Below are positions 40,701 to 48,925 of a DNA stretch of 64,000 bases, piece by piece. The stretch comes from Betaproteobacteria bacterium. GTDB lineage: Bacteria; Pseudomonadota; Gammaproteobacteria; Burkholderiales; Rhodocyclaceae. The stretch is from the NCBI GenBank assembly GCA_016868295.1, contig VGHJ01000003.1, positions 53,948-117,947 of the forward strand, in the 5' to 3' direction. The notes beneath the pieces are model-generated. The model saw only the letters and a program-made list of their open reading frames with translations, ran no database searches and was not told where the DNA came from. Within the stretch, counting starts at the first letter, position 1. Every line of letters begins with the position of its first letter. The translations under genes and the position numbers were made by a program.

Positions 40701-41037
40701 GGCGGCAGCGGACTGGCCGGGCTTGCGCGACGAAGCGTGCGCCATCCTGGAGGCCGGCGCGCTGAAGCCGTTTTTCGACCCTGCCCGCCATCTGCGCGCC
40801 TTGAACGAGGCCGAGTTCGTTCTGGCCGATGGCCGGATCGGCCGCATCGACCGCCTGGTCGAGTTCGAGGATGCGTGGTGGGTGCTGGATTACAAGAGCG
40901 GGGCGTCATCGCCCCAGGCACTCGAGGCCCACCGCCCGCAGCTGGAAGCCTACCGTAAGGCGGTGGGCGAACTCTTCCCCGGCAAGCCCGTGCGCTGCGG
41001 TCTGGTATTCGCAAAAGGGGAATGGCAGGAAATTTAG
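37783..41037 (+). CDS. addA: AddA-type UvrD-family helicase with PD-(D/E)XK nuclease domain
   Basis: 1084 residues. ATP-dependent helicase-nuclease for recombination repair. Walker A EACAGSGKTWLLVSRIL (about residues 16-32), AITYTRKAAREIEDRL, TFHGWFARLVQ, Walker B LLDEFQDTNPLQWRILLAWL, motif III VGDPKQSIYRFRRAEPRVFD, motif V LTIHGAKGLEAGIVWLIDAH, motif VI LLYVAMTRARQYFIASG. C-terminal nuclease: LRGTLLHAALDWL, AEFVLADGRIGRIDRLVEF and WVLDYKSGASSP. Start ATG 37783 overlaps the addB stop. Together they replace RecBCD in many bacteria. Confidence 0.93.
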   Translation: MSETEQIRQALDPHRSVVVEACAGSGKTWLLVSRILRLLLAGVAPGEILAITYTRKAAREIEDRLAEWLRLLAVAATDDVRDFLRARAVPEGEIEPLLPRARGLFERVLVAAPALTVNTFHGWFARLVQGAPLTSDLAGFALHESGSRLREEVWQLFADACARRQDAAAASLLWLLREAGLEGTRKLMFGLAERRAEWHAFAGTGESGVERACARLRAALGVGEAPEAVTRLLGDELFMRKLREYAAILRGSDIESDQALAVRTEAAFHAARPEARFAAIEKALLTEKGGARKREASKAAERRFGPALARLLELHAWLCERVLAVRAERQEERAYEFNRHAFVSGAAWLAMLERYKRERRLMDFADLEWHVARLLADEAQAAFLQARLDARYRHILLDEFQDTNPLQWRILLAWLDAYGGDASARPRIFVVGDPKQSIYRFRRAEPRVFDHAADFLRQSYNATALAQDATRRNAPALVEVINRLFGAEADFPHFRPHRSLHPGLPGRVELLPLCERAAMAPPQGHLRDPLREPRVVPEDGRRREEARQLAARIRRMVGSWAVIDERNGQPRPARYGDIMVLTRRRSILPEFEQALREAGIPYLSVGRGGLLETIEAADLTALLRCLSSSGDDLALAHALRAPVLGAGDDDLLWLAARSESGWWQRLGACEREKEAPATLARAARLLGGWRQAAARLPVHDLLDRIYHEGELEARYRAAVPAQMWPGVAANLEAFLALSLKIDAGRYPSLPRFLDELARQERAGDEDAPSEGIIQAAESSDRVRLLTIHGAKGLEAGIVWLIDAHHVRRPGEAWSVLLDWPPGAPQPAHLSLLGRKAARGARRAPLIHADEARAAREELNLLYVAMTRARQYFIASGIAEENDARKTSYRDRILAALEAVGASGGIHGEAPAADRAPAPRVDASLASTPASAPFDPPGKRRDPAGAQTLRGTLLHAALDWLSAGGGGGMPPTGVAAADWPGLRDEACAILEAGALKPFFDPARHLRALNEAEFVLADGRIGRIDRLVEFEDAWWVLDYKSGASSPQALEAHRPQLEAYRKAVGELFPGKPVRCGLVFAKGEWQEI

Positions 41038-41112
41038 GCGAAATGCCCTTTCGCGGGAACGGGCAATCGACTAAGATTTATGTACCCATAGACAAAATAA
41101 AGAAGGTTCGGC

Positions 41113-41562
41113 ATGCAAGTCAGGGAAATTCTCGCAGTCAAGGGCCAGGCCCTTTTCACCATTGCCCCCGGCAAGACGCTGGCCGACGCGGTTGCGATCA
41201 TGACCGAGCAGGACGTCGGATCCCTCGTCGTGTTCGACGCCGGGCGCATGGTCGGCATGCTCACCTTCCGCGAAGTGCTCAAGGCGCTGAAACAGGCGGG
41301 GTCGGCATGGGGCGGCATGGCGGTCTCGGGCATCATGGTGAACGAGCCGACCGTGGCCGGACCGGACATGGAGGTCGATGCCCTGCGCCGCCTGATGGTC
41401 GAGCAGCACATGCGCTATCTTCCGGTGATGGATGGCGGCACCCTGATGGGCGTCATCTCGTTCCACGACGTCGCCAGGGCCGTGCTCGAGGAACAGAGCT
41501 TCGAGAACCGCATGCTCAAGGCCTATATCCGCGACTGGCCGGCCGAGACCGGCGGCACCTGA
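41113..41562 (+). CDS. CBS-domain-pair protein
   Basis: 149 residues made of two CBS motifs: the first at about 10-65 (TIAPGKTLADAVAIMTEQDV, GMLTFREVLKAL) and the second at about 80-140 (PTVAGPDMEVDALRRLMVEQ, GVISFHDVARAVLEEQ). CBS pairs bind adenosyl nucleotides and act as energy sensors or regulators; this stand-alone protein's partner is unknown. ATG at 41113. A short AT-rich leader with -10-like hexamers lies before it. Confidence 0.92.
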   Translation: MQVREILAVKGQALFTIAPGKTLADAVAIMTEQDVGSLVVFDAGRMVGMLTFREVLKALKQAGSAWGGMAVSGIMVNEPTVAGPDMEVDALRRLMVEQHMRYLPVMDGGTLMGVISFHDVARAVLEEQSFENRMLKAYIRDWPAETGGT

Positions 41563-41651
41563 TCGATTTCAACTGTCTCCGCGTGGGCAAGGCGCGCGGA
41601 GATCGCTTGACTTTGTAATCAAACTGCCAACGAACTTATTCAGGAGGGGAA

Positions 41652-43322
41652 ATGGAAAAAATCTGGCTCAAGAGCTATCCGCCAGGCGTGCCGGCCGAGA
41701 TCGACATCAATGAGTTTCAGTCGATCGGCCAGCTGTTCGAGCGCAGCGTGCGCGCCTTCAGCGACCGCATCGCCTACACCAACATGGGCAAGTCGATCAC
41801 CTATGGCGAACTGGACGGCCATACGCGCGACTTCGCTGCCTACCTGCAGTCGCTCGGCCTGGCCAAGGGCGCGCGCGTCGCCGTGATGATGCCCAATCTG
41901 CTGCAGGACCCGGTGAGCATCTTCGGCATCCTGCGCGGCGGCTTCACGGTGGTCAACTGCAACCCCTTGTACACGGCGCGCGAACTGGAGCACCAGCTGA
42001 AGGATTCCGGCGCCGAGGTGATCGTCATCGTCGAGAACTTCGCCAGCGTTCTGCAGGAATGCATCGCCAACACGCCGGTGAAGCACGTCATCGTCACCAG
42101 CCTGGGCGACATGCTCGGCTTCCCCAAGGGCACCATCGTCAACTTCGTTGTCAAGCACGTCAAGAAGATGGTGCCGGCCTGGAGCCTGCCCGGCGCGGTG
42201 CGCTTCAACGACATCCTGGCGCGCGGGGCGCGCCTCGACTTCAAGAATGTCGAGGTCGGCCACGAGGACATCGCCTTCCTGCAGTACACCGGCGGCACGA
42301 CGGGCGTCTCCAAGGGCGCCATGCTGACCCACCGCAACATCATAGCCAACCTGCAGCAGGCGCACGCCTGGCTGAAACCCTTCCTGCCGGAGCGCGGCGC
42401 CATCGTCACGGCGCTGCCGCTCTATCACATCTTCGCGCTGACGGCGAACTGCCTGACCTTCCTGAAGATCGGCTGGAGCAACCTGCTCATCACCAACCCG
42501 CGCGACATTCCGGGCTTCGTCAAGGAACTGCAGAAGCATCCCTTCGAGGCGATCACCGGCGTGAACACCCTGTTCAACGCCCTGCTCAACGACCCGGACT
42601 TCGTCAAGATGGACTTCAGCAGGCTGAAAATCACGCTGGGCGGCGGCATGGCGGTGCAGAAGGCGGTGGCGGACAAGTGGAAGCAGGTCACCGGCATTCC
42701 GCTCATCGAGGCTTATGGTCTGACCGAGACCTCGCCGGCGGCGACCATCAACCCGCTCGACCTGAAGGAGTACAACGGCGCCATCGGCCTGCCGGTGTCC
42801 TCGACCGAGGTGTCCATCCGCGACGACGCCGGCAACGCCCTGCCGCTCGGCGAGGCGGGCGAGATCTGCGTGCACGGTCCGCAGGTGATGCGCGGCTACT
42901 ACAACCGCCCGGACGAGACCGCCAAGGTCATCATGCCCGACGGGTATCTGCGCACCGGCGACGTCGGCGTGATGGACGAAAACGGATTCGTGCGCATCGT
43001 CGATCGCAAGAAGGACATGATCCTCGTCTCCGGCTTCAACGTTTATCCGAACGAGATCGAGGCGGTCGTCGCCATGCATCCGGGCGTGCTGGAGGTGGCG
43101 GCGGTGGGCGTGCCCGACGAGAAGTCCGGCGAGGCGGTGAAGATCTTCATCGTCAAGAAGGATCCGGCGCTGACGGCCGAGGCGCTGATCGCCCACTGCA
43201 AGGAGAACCTCACCGGCTACAAGGTGCCGAAGCTGGTCGAGTTCCGCGCCGAGCTGCCGAAGACCAACGTCGGCAAGATCCTGCGCCGCGCGCTGCGCGA
43301 CGAGACGGTGGCCAAGGCGTAA
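41652..43322 (+). CDS. fadD: Long-chain fatty-acid--CoA ligase
   Basis: 556 residues, adenylate-forming (ANL) enzyme that activates fatty acids with ATP and CoA. P-loop [16 protein letters not shown] (about residues 213-228), [19 protein letters not shown], then [20 protein letters not shown] and [20 protein letters not shown] with the FACS signature, and catalytic Lys in [17 protein letters not shown] at 41652 after AGGAGGGG. Single gene with its own terminator. Confidence 0.95.
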   Translation: MEKIWLKSYPPGVPAEIDINEFQSIGQLFERSVRAFSDRIAYTNMGKSITYGELDGHTRDFAAYLQSLGLAKGARVAVMMPNLLQDPVSIFGILRGGFTVVNCNPLYTARELEHQLKDSGAEVIVIVENFASVLQECIANTPVKHVIVTSLGDMLGFPKGTIVNFVVKHVKKMVPAWSLPGAVRFNDILARGARLDFKNVEVGHEDIAFLQYTGGTTGVSKGAMLTHRNIIANLQQAHAWLKPFLPERGAIVTALPLYHIFALTANCLTFLKIGWSNLLITNPRDIPGFVKELQKHPFEAITGVNTLFNALLNDPDFVKMDFSRLKITLGGGMAVQKAVADKWKQVTGIPLIEAYGLTETSPAATINPLDLKEYNGAIGLPVSSTEVSIRDDAGNALPLGEAGEICVHGPQVMRGYYNRPDETAKVIMPDGYLRTGDVGVMDENGFVRIVDRKKDMILVSGFNVYPNEIEAVVAMHPGVLEVAAVGVPDEKSGEAVKIFIVKKDPALTAEALIAHCKENLTGYKVPKLVEFRAELPKTNVGKILRRALRDETVAKA

Positions 43323-43343
43323 AGAGTCGCGATCCGGTAAAAA

Positions 43344-43368
43344 AAGGCCGCGCAATGCGGCCTTGTAT
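43344..43368 (+). terminator. Intrinsic terminator of the acyl-CoA ligase gene
   Basis: AAGGCCGC-GCAAT-GCGGCCTT stem, A-rich on the left and TTGTATTT on the right. Confidence 0.8.
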
Positions 43369-43383
43369 TTCCTGCTGCCTGCT

Positions 43384-43539
43384 CTACTTGCGCCCGCCTT
43401 TGGCGCCGCCTTTATCCCAGACATAGCGCTGGGTGCGCTGCCAGCGTGTGGCCGGTTGCGGCGGGGCGGGGAGGGGCACGGCGGGTGCGGGCTTTTTCGG
43501 CGCCTTGCCGCCGTGTTGCCGGGACTGACTTTTGCCCAT
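43384..43539 (-). CDS. Possible small basic, proline-rich protein
   Basis: A 51-residue open frame, MGKSQSRQHGGKAPKKPAPA then PPQPATRWQRTQRYVWDKGG and a basic tail. Basic and Pro-rich, with no membrane segment. It is the only coding possibility in the gap between the acyl-CoA ligase terminator and aroC. The N-terminal residues KSQSRQHGG are encoded by the antisense of copy H of the 25-bp motif, so part of the sequence may be motif rather than gene. No ribosome site is convincing. Confidence 0.35.
   Translation of the reverse strand: MGKSQSRQHGGKAPKKPAPAVPLPAPPQPATRWQRTQRYVWDKGGAKGGRK
43509..43533 (+). repeat. Dispersed 25-bp motif, copy H (upstream of aroC)
   Basis: CGCCGT, GTTGCCGG, GACTGACTTTT. 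Intergenic, or antisense to the N-terminus of the doubtful small ORF, 71 bp before the aroC start. Confidence 0.8.
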
Positions 43540-43603
43540 GGGGATGAGGAAGCATGCGGAGCCCCTATGATAAACTTGGCTTGAATTCATCTCCAGCCTT
43601 CCC

Positions 43604-44758
43604 ATGTCCGGCAACACCCTCGGCACACTGTTCTGCGTCACCTCCTTCGGCGAGTCGCACGGCCCGGCCATCGGTTGCGTCGTCGACGGCTGCCCGCCGG
43701 GGCTGGCGCTGACCGAGGCGGACATCCAGGTCGAGCTCGACCGGCGCAAGCCCGGTACCTCGCGCCATGTCACGCAGCGGCGCGAGTCCGACAGCGTGGA
43801 GATCCTCTCCGGCGTCTTCGAGGGGCGCACCACCGGCACGCCGATCGCGCTCCTGATCCGCAACGAGGACCAGCGCAGCAAGGACTACGGCAACATCGCC
43901 GAGACCTTTCGTCCCGGCCACGCCGACTACACCTACTGGCAGAAATACGGCATCCGCGACTACCGCGGCGGCGGCCGCGCCTCGGCGCGCGAGACGGCAG
44001 TGCGCGTGGCGGCCGGCGCCATCGCGCGCAAGTGGCTGCGCAGCCGCTACGGCATCGTCGTGCGCGGCTGCCTGTCGCGGCTCGGCCCGGTCGAGATTCC
44101 GTTCAAGTCCTGGGACGGCGTGTACGCCAACCCCTTCTTCGCCGCCGACCCGGACAGCGTGGCGGGGCTGGAAGACTACATGGACCAATTGCGCAAGTCG
44201 GGCGACTCGGTTGGCGGCCAGGTCACGGTGGTGGCCGAGAACGTTCCCGTCGGCTGGGGCGAACCGGTGTACGACCGGCTCGACGCCGACATCGCCTACG
44301 CCATGATGGGCATCAATGCCGTGAAGGGCGTCGAGATCGGCGCCGGCTTTGCCAGCGTGACGCAGAAGGGCAGCGAGCATTCCGACGAGCTGACCCCGGC
44401 GGGTTTCCTCTCCAACCATGCCGGCGGCACGCTGGGCGGCATCTCCAGCGGCCAGGACGTCGTCGTGCATCTCGCCGTCAAGCCGACCTCCAGCATCCGC
44501 CTGCCGCGCCGCTCCATCGACAAGCGGGGGAAGCCCGTCATGGTGGAAACCCATGGCCGCCACGATCCCTGCGTCGCCATCCGCGCCACGCCGGTGGCCG
44601 AGGCGATGCTGGCGCTGGTGCTGATGGACCACGCCCTGCGCCATCGCGCGCAATGCGGCGACGCCGGCTGCCCGACGCCGAAAATTGCGGCACGCGCGCC
44701 GCAGGCGGGCGAAGCAGCCGGACCGGCCGTGGAAGACCCAGAGCCGGACGAGGCCTGA
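43604..44758 (+). CDS. aroC: Chorismate synthase
   Basis: Converts EPSP to chorismate with reduced FMN. 384 residues, slightly longer than usual (350-366) because of an Ala/Pro/Glu-rich tail after residue 355. [79 protein letters not shown] and [20 protein letters not shown] are the family signatures. ATG at 43604. Followed 29 bp later by a YdcH-like gene. Supplies the trp genes further on. Confidence 0.97.
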   Translation: MSGNTLGTLFCVTSFGESHGPAIGCVVDGCPPGLALTEADIQVELDRRKPGTSRHVTQRRESDSVEILSGVFEGRTTGTPIALLIRNEDQRSKDYGNIAETFRPGHADYTYWQKYGIRDYRGGGRASARETAVRVAAGAIARKWLRSRYGIVVRGCLSRLGPVEIPFKSWDGVYANPFFAADPDSVAGLEDYMDQLRKSGDSVGGQVTVVAENVPVGWGEPVYDRLDADIAYAMMGINAVKGVEIGAGFASVTQKGSEHSDELTPAGFLSNHAGGTLGGISSGQDVVVHLAVKPTSSIRLPRRSIDKRGKPVMVETHGRHDPCVAIRATPVAEAMLALVLMDHALRHRAQCGDAGCPTPKIAARAPQAGEAAGPAVEDPEPDEA

Positions 44759-44787
44759 ACCGTTTTTCATTCGATCAAGGACGCACC

Positions 44788-45033
44788 ATGGAACTGCAAC
44801 AACACGATCTGTACCACGAGTTGCCCGAGTACAAGGACTCGATCCACGAATTGAAGACGGCGAATCACCACTTCGCCAAGCTGTTCGACGAGTACCACCG
44901 GGTGAACAAGGACATCTGCCGCATCGAGGAGAACGACGAGCCGGTGACCGATTTCGCCCTCGAGGACATGAAGAAGCTGCGCCTCAGGCTGAAGGACGAC
45001 CTGCACGTCATGCTGCGCGCCCACAAGGGCTGA
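44788..45033 (+). CDS. YdcH-like (DUF465) small protein
   Basis: 81 residues, strongly charged and helical: LPEYKDSIHELKTANHHFAK, LFDEYHRVNKDICRIEEND and KKLRLRLKDDLHVMLR. This is the short coiled-coil pattern of the YdcH/DUF465 family, function unknown. The ATG at 44788 is chosen over an in-frame codon farther upstream in the aroC end because it gives the family's N-terminal length. Confidence 0.85.
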   Translation: MELQQHDLYHELPEYKDSIHELKTANHHFAKLFDEYHRVNKDICRIEENDEPVTDFALEDMKKLRLRLKDDLHVMLRAHKG

Positions 45034-45071
45034 CGCCGGGCGGGCGCGGCCATGCCGCGCCCGCGCATGCG

Positions 45072-46223
45072 ATGGTTCCCTACTGGCGCCTGTCGGCGTA
45101 CTACTTCTTCTACTTCGCCTTCATCGGCGCCTTCTCGCCCTACTTCACGCTGTACCTGCAGTCGTTGCGCTTCTCCGCCTGGGACATCGGCGTGCTGATG
45201 TCGCTGATGCAGGTGATGCGCCTGCTGGCGCCCAACCTCTGGGGCTGGCTCGCCGACCGCATCGGCGCCAAGACGCCGATCGTGCGCGGGGCGGCGCTGA
45301 TGAGCCTGCTGGGTTTTTCCTGTTTTTTCTTCGCCGAGGGCTTCGCCGGCTTCTTTCTCGGCATGGCGCTGCTGGCGTTTTTTTGGAGCGCCGCCTTGCC
45401 GCTGGTGGAGGCGCTGACCTTTTCCCACCTCGGGATGCAGGCGAATCGCTACGGATCGATCCGGCTGTGGGGCTCGCTCGGCTTCATCACCGCCGTGCTC
45501 GGACTCGGCTGGCTGCTCGATTGTCTGCCGCTGTCGGCCACGCTGTGGGTGTCGCTGGGCCTGATGGGCGGCATCCTCGCCTGTGCGCTGGCCCTGCCGG
45601 AGAAGCGCGAGGCTGCGCACGAAGCCGATCGCCAGCCGATCGGCGACATCCTGCGACGGCGCGAAGTCCGCGCACTGTTCGCCGCCTGCTTTTTCATGGC
45701 GGCGGCACATGGCGCGCTGTATGTCTTCTATTCCATCTATCTGGTCGGGCGCGGCTACGGCACGACCCTCGTCGGCTTCCTGTGGACGCTCGGCGTGGTG
45801 GCGGAGATCGCCGTCTTTCTCGCCATGCCGCGCCTGTTCGGCGCCTTCTCGCTGCGCGCCATCCTCCTGTTCAGTTTTGCCTGCGCCATCGCCCGCTTCC
45901 TCGCGATCGGCTGGGGCGTCGAGTCGCTGGCGCTGATCCTCGCCGCGCAATTGCTGCACGCGGCGACTTTCGGTGCCTACCATGCCGCCTCGGTCGCCGC
46001 CGTCAATCGCTGGTTCGCCGGGCGGCACCAGGCGCGAGGACAGGCGCTGTACGGCAGCCTGTCCTTCGGTGCGGGCGGGATGCTGGGCGGCCTGGTCAGC
46101 GGTTGGTCATGGGATGCCCTGGGCGCCGAAATCACTTATACATTGAGCGCAGGCTTTGCCCTGCTCGGACTGGTCGTGCTCTGGCGCGGCTGGCGGCCGT
46201 CGGCCGAGGCAGCGCACAGCTAG
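45072..46223 (+). CDS. MFS permease, HcaT/PPP-like family
   Basis: 383 residues with 12 predicted membrane helices. It opens YWRLSAYYFFYFAFIGAFSP and YFTLYLQSLRFSAWDIGVLM, then the loop 2-3 motif LLAPNLWGWLADRIGAKTP and FGAYHAASVAAVNRWFAGRH. This resembles the phenylpropionate-permease (HcaT) or LacY-like group. Such members without clear substrates are common, so the transported compound is unknown. ATG at 45072, 38 bp after the YdcH-like gene. Confidence 0.88.
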   Translation: MVPYWRLSAYYFFYFAFIGAFSPYFTLYLQSLRFSAWDIGVLMSLMQVMRLLAPNLWGWLADRIGAKTPIVRGAALMSLLGFSCFFFAEGFAGFFLGMALLAFFWSAALPLVEALTFSHLGMQANRYGSIRLWGSLGFITAVLGLGWLLDCLPLSATLWVSLGLMGGILACALALPEKREAAHEADRQPIGDILRRREVRALFAACFFMAAAHGALYVFYSIYLVGRGYGTTLVGFLWTLGVVAEIAVFLAMPRLFGAFSLRAILLFSFACAIARFLAIGWGVESLALILAAQLLHAATFGAYHAASVAAVNRWFAGRHQARGQALYGSLSFGAGGMLGGLVSGWSWDALGAEITYTLSAGFALLGLVVLWRGWRPSAEAAHS

Positions 46224-46346
46224 CGCCCGAACCCCGCATCGCAAGCGGCCTTTCCGGATCGCCTGTTGCACCGCCGCATGTCGACTTGAATTCGATATAA
46301 TTCAAAAACTTTGCAAAATCATGGACTGCGAACTGGAGGTGAAGCC

Positions 46347-46472
46347 ATGAGGCGTTGGAACACTCTGTTTGTCATGGTGGTGGCCATGGCGTTGGCGGCA
46401 TGTCATACCGTGGAGGGCATCGGCAAGGACATTCAGGCCGGGGGCAAGGCGGTCGAAAAAGCCGCCAAGTGA
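46347..46472 (+). CDS. Entericidin-family small lipoprotein
   Basis: 41 residues, too short for most gene finders: MRRWNTLFVMVVAMALAACH then TVEGIGKDIQAGGKAVEKAA and a final Lys. The LAAC lipobox puts the lipidated Cys at residue 19; the mature 23-residue peptide has the GIGKDIQAGGKAVEKAA pattern of entericidin A/B, membrane-associated peptides linked to stress and cell lysis. GGAGG precedes the ATG at 46347 and a TATAAT lies at 46296. It precedes leuB by 37 bp. Confidence 0.85.
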   Translation: MRRWNTLFVMVVAMALAACHTVEGIGKDIQAGGKAVEKAAK

Positions 46473-46509
46473 AACTGCGGGCAAGACGTTTTTGCTTGAA
46501 AGGTAATCG

Positions 46510-47583
46510 ATGAGAATCTGCGTTTTGCCCGGCGACGGTATCGGGCACGAAATTGTCGGCGAAGCCGTGCGTGTGCTGGAAGCCCTGCGCAGCGACGGCA
46601 TCAAGCTGGAGATGGAGCAGGCGCTGCTCGGCGGCTGCGCGGTCGATGCGGCGGGCGATCCCTATCCCGAGGCGACGCGCAAGCTGGCGCGTGCGGCGGA
46701 TGCCGTGCTGCTCGGCGCCGTCGGCGGCCCGCAATACGACACCCTGCCGCGCGAGAAGCGCCCCGAGCGGGGGCTGCTCGGCATCCGCAAGGACCTGGGG
46801 CTGTTCGCCAACCTGCGGCCGGCCGTGCTCTATCCCGAGCTGGCGAATGCCTCGACCCTGAAGCCCGAGGTCGTGGCCGGACTGGACATCCTCATCGTGC
46901 GCGAGCTGACCGGCGACATCTACTTCGGCGAGCCGCGCGGCATCGAGACGCGCAACAGCGAAAATGGGGAAGAGCGGGTCGGCATCAACACCATGATCTA
47001 CTCGGAGAGCGAGATCCGCCGCATCGCGCGGGTTTCCTTCGACGCGGCGAGAAAGCGCAACCGCAAGCTGTGCTCCGTGGACAAGATGAACGTGCTGGAG
47101 TGCACCCAGCTCTGGCGCGACGTGGTGTCGGACGAGGCGAGGAACTACCCGGACGTCGAGCTGTCGCATATGCTGGTGGACAACGCCGCCATGCAACTGG
47201 TGCGCAACCCGAAGCAGTTCGACGTCATGGTGACGGGCAACATGTTCGGCGACATCCTCTCCGACGAGGCCTCGATGCTGACCGGCTCGATCGGCATGCT
47301 GCCTTCGGCCTCGCTCGACGAGAAGGGCAAGGGGCTCTACGAGCCGATCCACGGCTCGGCGCCGGACATCGCCGGCAAGGGGGTGGCCAACCCGCTGGCG
47401 ACGATCCTGTCGACGGCGATGATGCTGCGCTACACCTTCGGTCAGGAGGCGGCGGCGCAACGCATCGAGGGCGCGGTGAAGAAGGTGCTGCAGCAGGGGC
47501 TGCGCACCGGCGACATTTACGAGGCCGGCACGAAGAAGGTCGGCACGAGGGAAATGGGCGACGCGGTGATCGCGGCGCTCTGA
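46510..47583 (+). CDS. leuB: 3-isopropylmalate dehydrogenase
   Basis: Oxidative decarboxylation in leucine synthesis. 357 residues. [86 protein letters not shown] and the C-terminal metal and NAD site [20 protein letters not shown] and [23 protein letters not shown] at 46510. leuB-asd order is conserved in proteobacteria; leuA, leuC and leuD are not in the window. Confidence 0.98.
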   Translation: MRICVLPGDGIGHEIVGEAVRVLEALRSDGIKLEMEQALLGGCAVDAAGDPYPEATRKLARAADAVLLGAVGGPQYDTLPREKRPERGLLGIRKDLGLFANLRPAVLYPELANASTLKPEVVAGLDILIVRELTGDIYFGEPRGIETRNSENGEERVGINTMIYSESEIRRIARVSFDAARKRNRKLCSVDKMNVLECTQLWRDVVSDEARNYPDVELSHMLVDNAAMQLVRNPKQFDVMVTGNMFGDILSDEASMLTGSIGMLPSASLDEKGKGLYEPIHGSAPDIAGKGVANPLATILSTAMMLRYTFGQEAAAQRIEGAVKKVLQQGLRTGDIYEAGTKKVGTREMGDAVIAAL

Positions 47584-47608
47584 CTGCAACATTGGCTGGG
47601 AAACGGAA

Positions 47609-48721
47609 ATGAGACGAGTGGGCCTGGTGGGATGGCGCGGCATGGTCGGCTCCGTGCTGATGCAGCGCATGGTGGAAGAACGCGATTTCGACCTGATCGA
47701 GCCGGTCTTCTTTACCACCTCGCAGGTGGGCGGCAAGGGGCCGTCGATCGGCCGCGACGTGCCGGCGCTGAAGGACGCGCGTAGCCTCGACGACCTCAAG
47801 GCGCTGGACATCATCATTTCCTGCCAGGGCGGCGATTACACCGCCGAGATATTCCCGAAGCTGCGCGCGGCGGGCTGGCAGGGGCACTGGATCGACGCCG
47901 CCTCGTCGCTGCGCATGCAGGACGATGCGGTCATCATCCTCGACCCGGTCAACCTGGACGTCATCAAGGATGCGTTGGCCAGGGGCGGACGTAACTGGAT
48001 CGGCGGCAACTGCACCGTCAGCCTGATGCTGATGGCGGTGGGCGCGCTCTATCGAGAGGATCTGGTGGAATGGATGAGCGCCATGACCTACCAGGCGGCC
48101 TCCGGCGCCGGCGCGCAGAACATGCGCGAGCTGCTGACGCAGATGGGCGAGGTGCATCGCGTGGCGAAAGGCTTGCTCGACGATCCGGCCTCGGCCATTC
48201 TCGACATCGACCGCGAAGTGGCGGGCATCCTGCGCGACGACCGTTTTCCGACGGCCAGCTTCGGCGTGCCGCTGGCCGGATCGCTCATTCCGTGGATCGA
48301 CAAGGAACTGGAAGGCGGCCAGAGCCGCGAGGAGTGGAAGGGCCAGGCGGAGACCAACAAGATCCTCGGCCACGGTCGCAATCCCGTACCCATCGATGGC
48401 ATCTGCGTTCGCGTCGGCGCCATGCGCTGCCACAGCCAGGCGCTGACCATCAAGCTCAGGAAGGACGTTCCTGTCAGCGATGTCGAAGGCATGATCGCCG
48501 CATCGAACGACTGGGTGAAGGTGGTGCCGAATCACCGCGATGTCACGATGCGGGAGTTGACGCCCGCTGCAGTGACCGGCAAGCTCGCGGTGCCTGTCGG
48601 GCGGCTGCGCAAGCTCAGCATGGGACCGCAGTACCTCGCGGCCTTCACCTGCGGCGACCAGTTGCTCTGGGGCGCTGCGGAGCCGCTGCGGCGCATGCTG
48701 AGGATACTGCTCGAGGCTTGA
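47609..48721 (+). CDS. asd: Aspartate-semialdehyde dehydrogenase
   Basis: Reduces aspartyl phosphate to the semialdehyde for Lys, Thr, Met and diaminopimelate. 370 residues, Gram-negative type. [52 protein letters not shown], catalytic Cys in [18 protein letters not shown] and the [19 protein letters not shown] loop, then His in [20 protein letters not shown] at 47609, 25 bp after leuB. Confidence 0.97.
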   Translation: MRRVGLVGWRGMVGSVLMQRMVEERDFDLIEPVFFTTSQVGGKGPSIGRDVPALKDARSLDDLKALDIIISCQGGDYTAEIFPKLRAAGWQGHWIDAASSLRMQDDAVIILDPVNLDVIKDALARGGRNWIGGNCTVSLMLMAVGALYREDLVEWMSAMTYQAASGAGAQNMRELLTQMGEVHRVAKGLLDDPASAILDIDREVAGILRDDRFPTASFGVPLAGSLIPWIDKELEGGQSREEWKGQAETNKILGHGRNPVPIDGICVRVGAMRCHSQALTIKLRKDVPVSDVEGMIAASNDWVKVVPNHRDVTMRELTPAAVTGKLAVPVGRLRKLSMGPQYLAAFTCGDQLLWGAAEPLRRMLRILLEA

Positions 48722-48808
48722 TGCCTGCAGGCCGGAATCGCTCGTCCGGCCCGTTCAACAGAAAACCAAAAGGGCGGCGGTCCATTGCGGACCCGCCCGC
48801 CCACCACG

Positions 48809-48833
48809 AACCGGTTGTTTTCCGGCCGGTTTT
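48809..48833 (+). terminator. Stem-loop(s) downstream of asd
   Basis: AACCGG pairs with CCGGTT across an 11-nt loop and is followed by TTTT. A larger GC hairpin (48772-48802, GGGCGGCGGTCC against GGACCCGCCCGCCC with a small bulge) lies just before it. Confidence 0.55.
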
Positions 48834-48860
48834 GGCCTAAATGTAATAATGAAGTTTAGC

Positions 48861-48889
48861 TTGCATAGCTAACCTCATGATGTTATGTT
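48861..48889 (+). promoter_or_regulatory. Predicted sigma70 promoter of fimV with overlapping inverted repeat
   Basis: -35 TTGCAT (48861-48866), 17-bp spacer, -10 TATGTT (48884-48889), in a short AT-rich stretch. The inverted repeat TTAGCT-N5-AGCTAA (48856-48872) covers the -35 and may be an operator. Confidence 0.55.
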
Positions 48890-48925
48890 AATTGTTCGGA
48901 AACTCTCCGCGAGGGGGGGGACGCG

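Noticed and set aside
45387..45434. A further motif copy in the MFS gene (GGCGCTGACCTTTT)
   Set aside because: The core has CTGACCTTTT rather than CTGACTTTT and the left half does not match CGCCGT at the fixed spacing.
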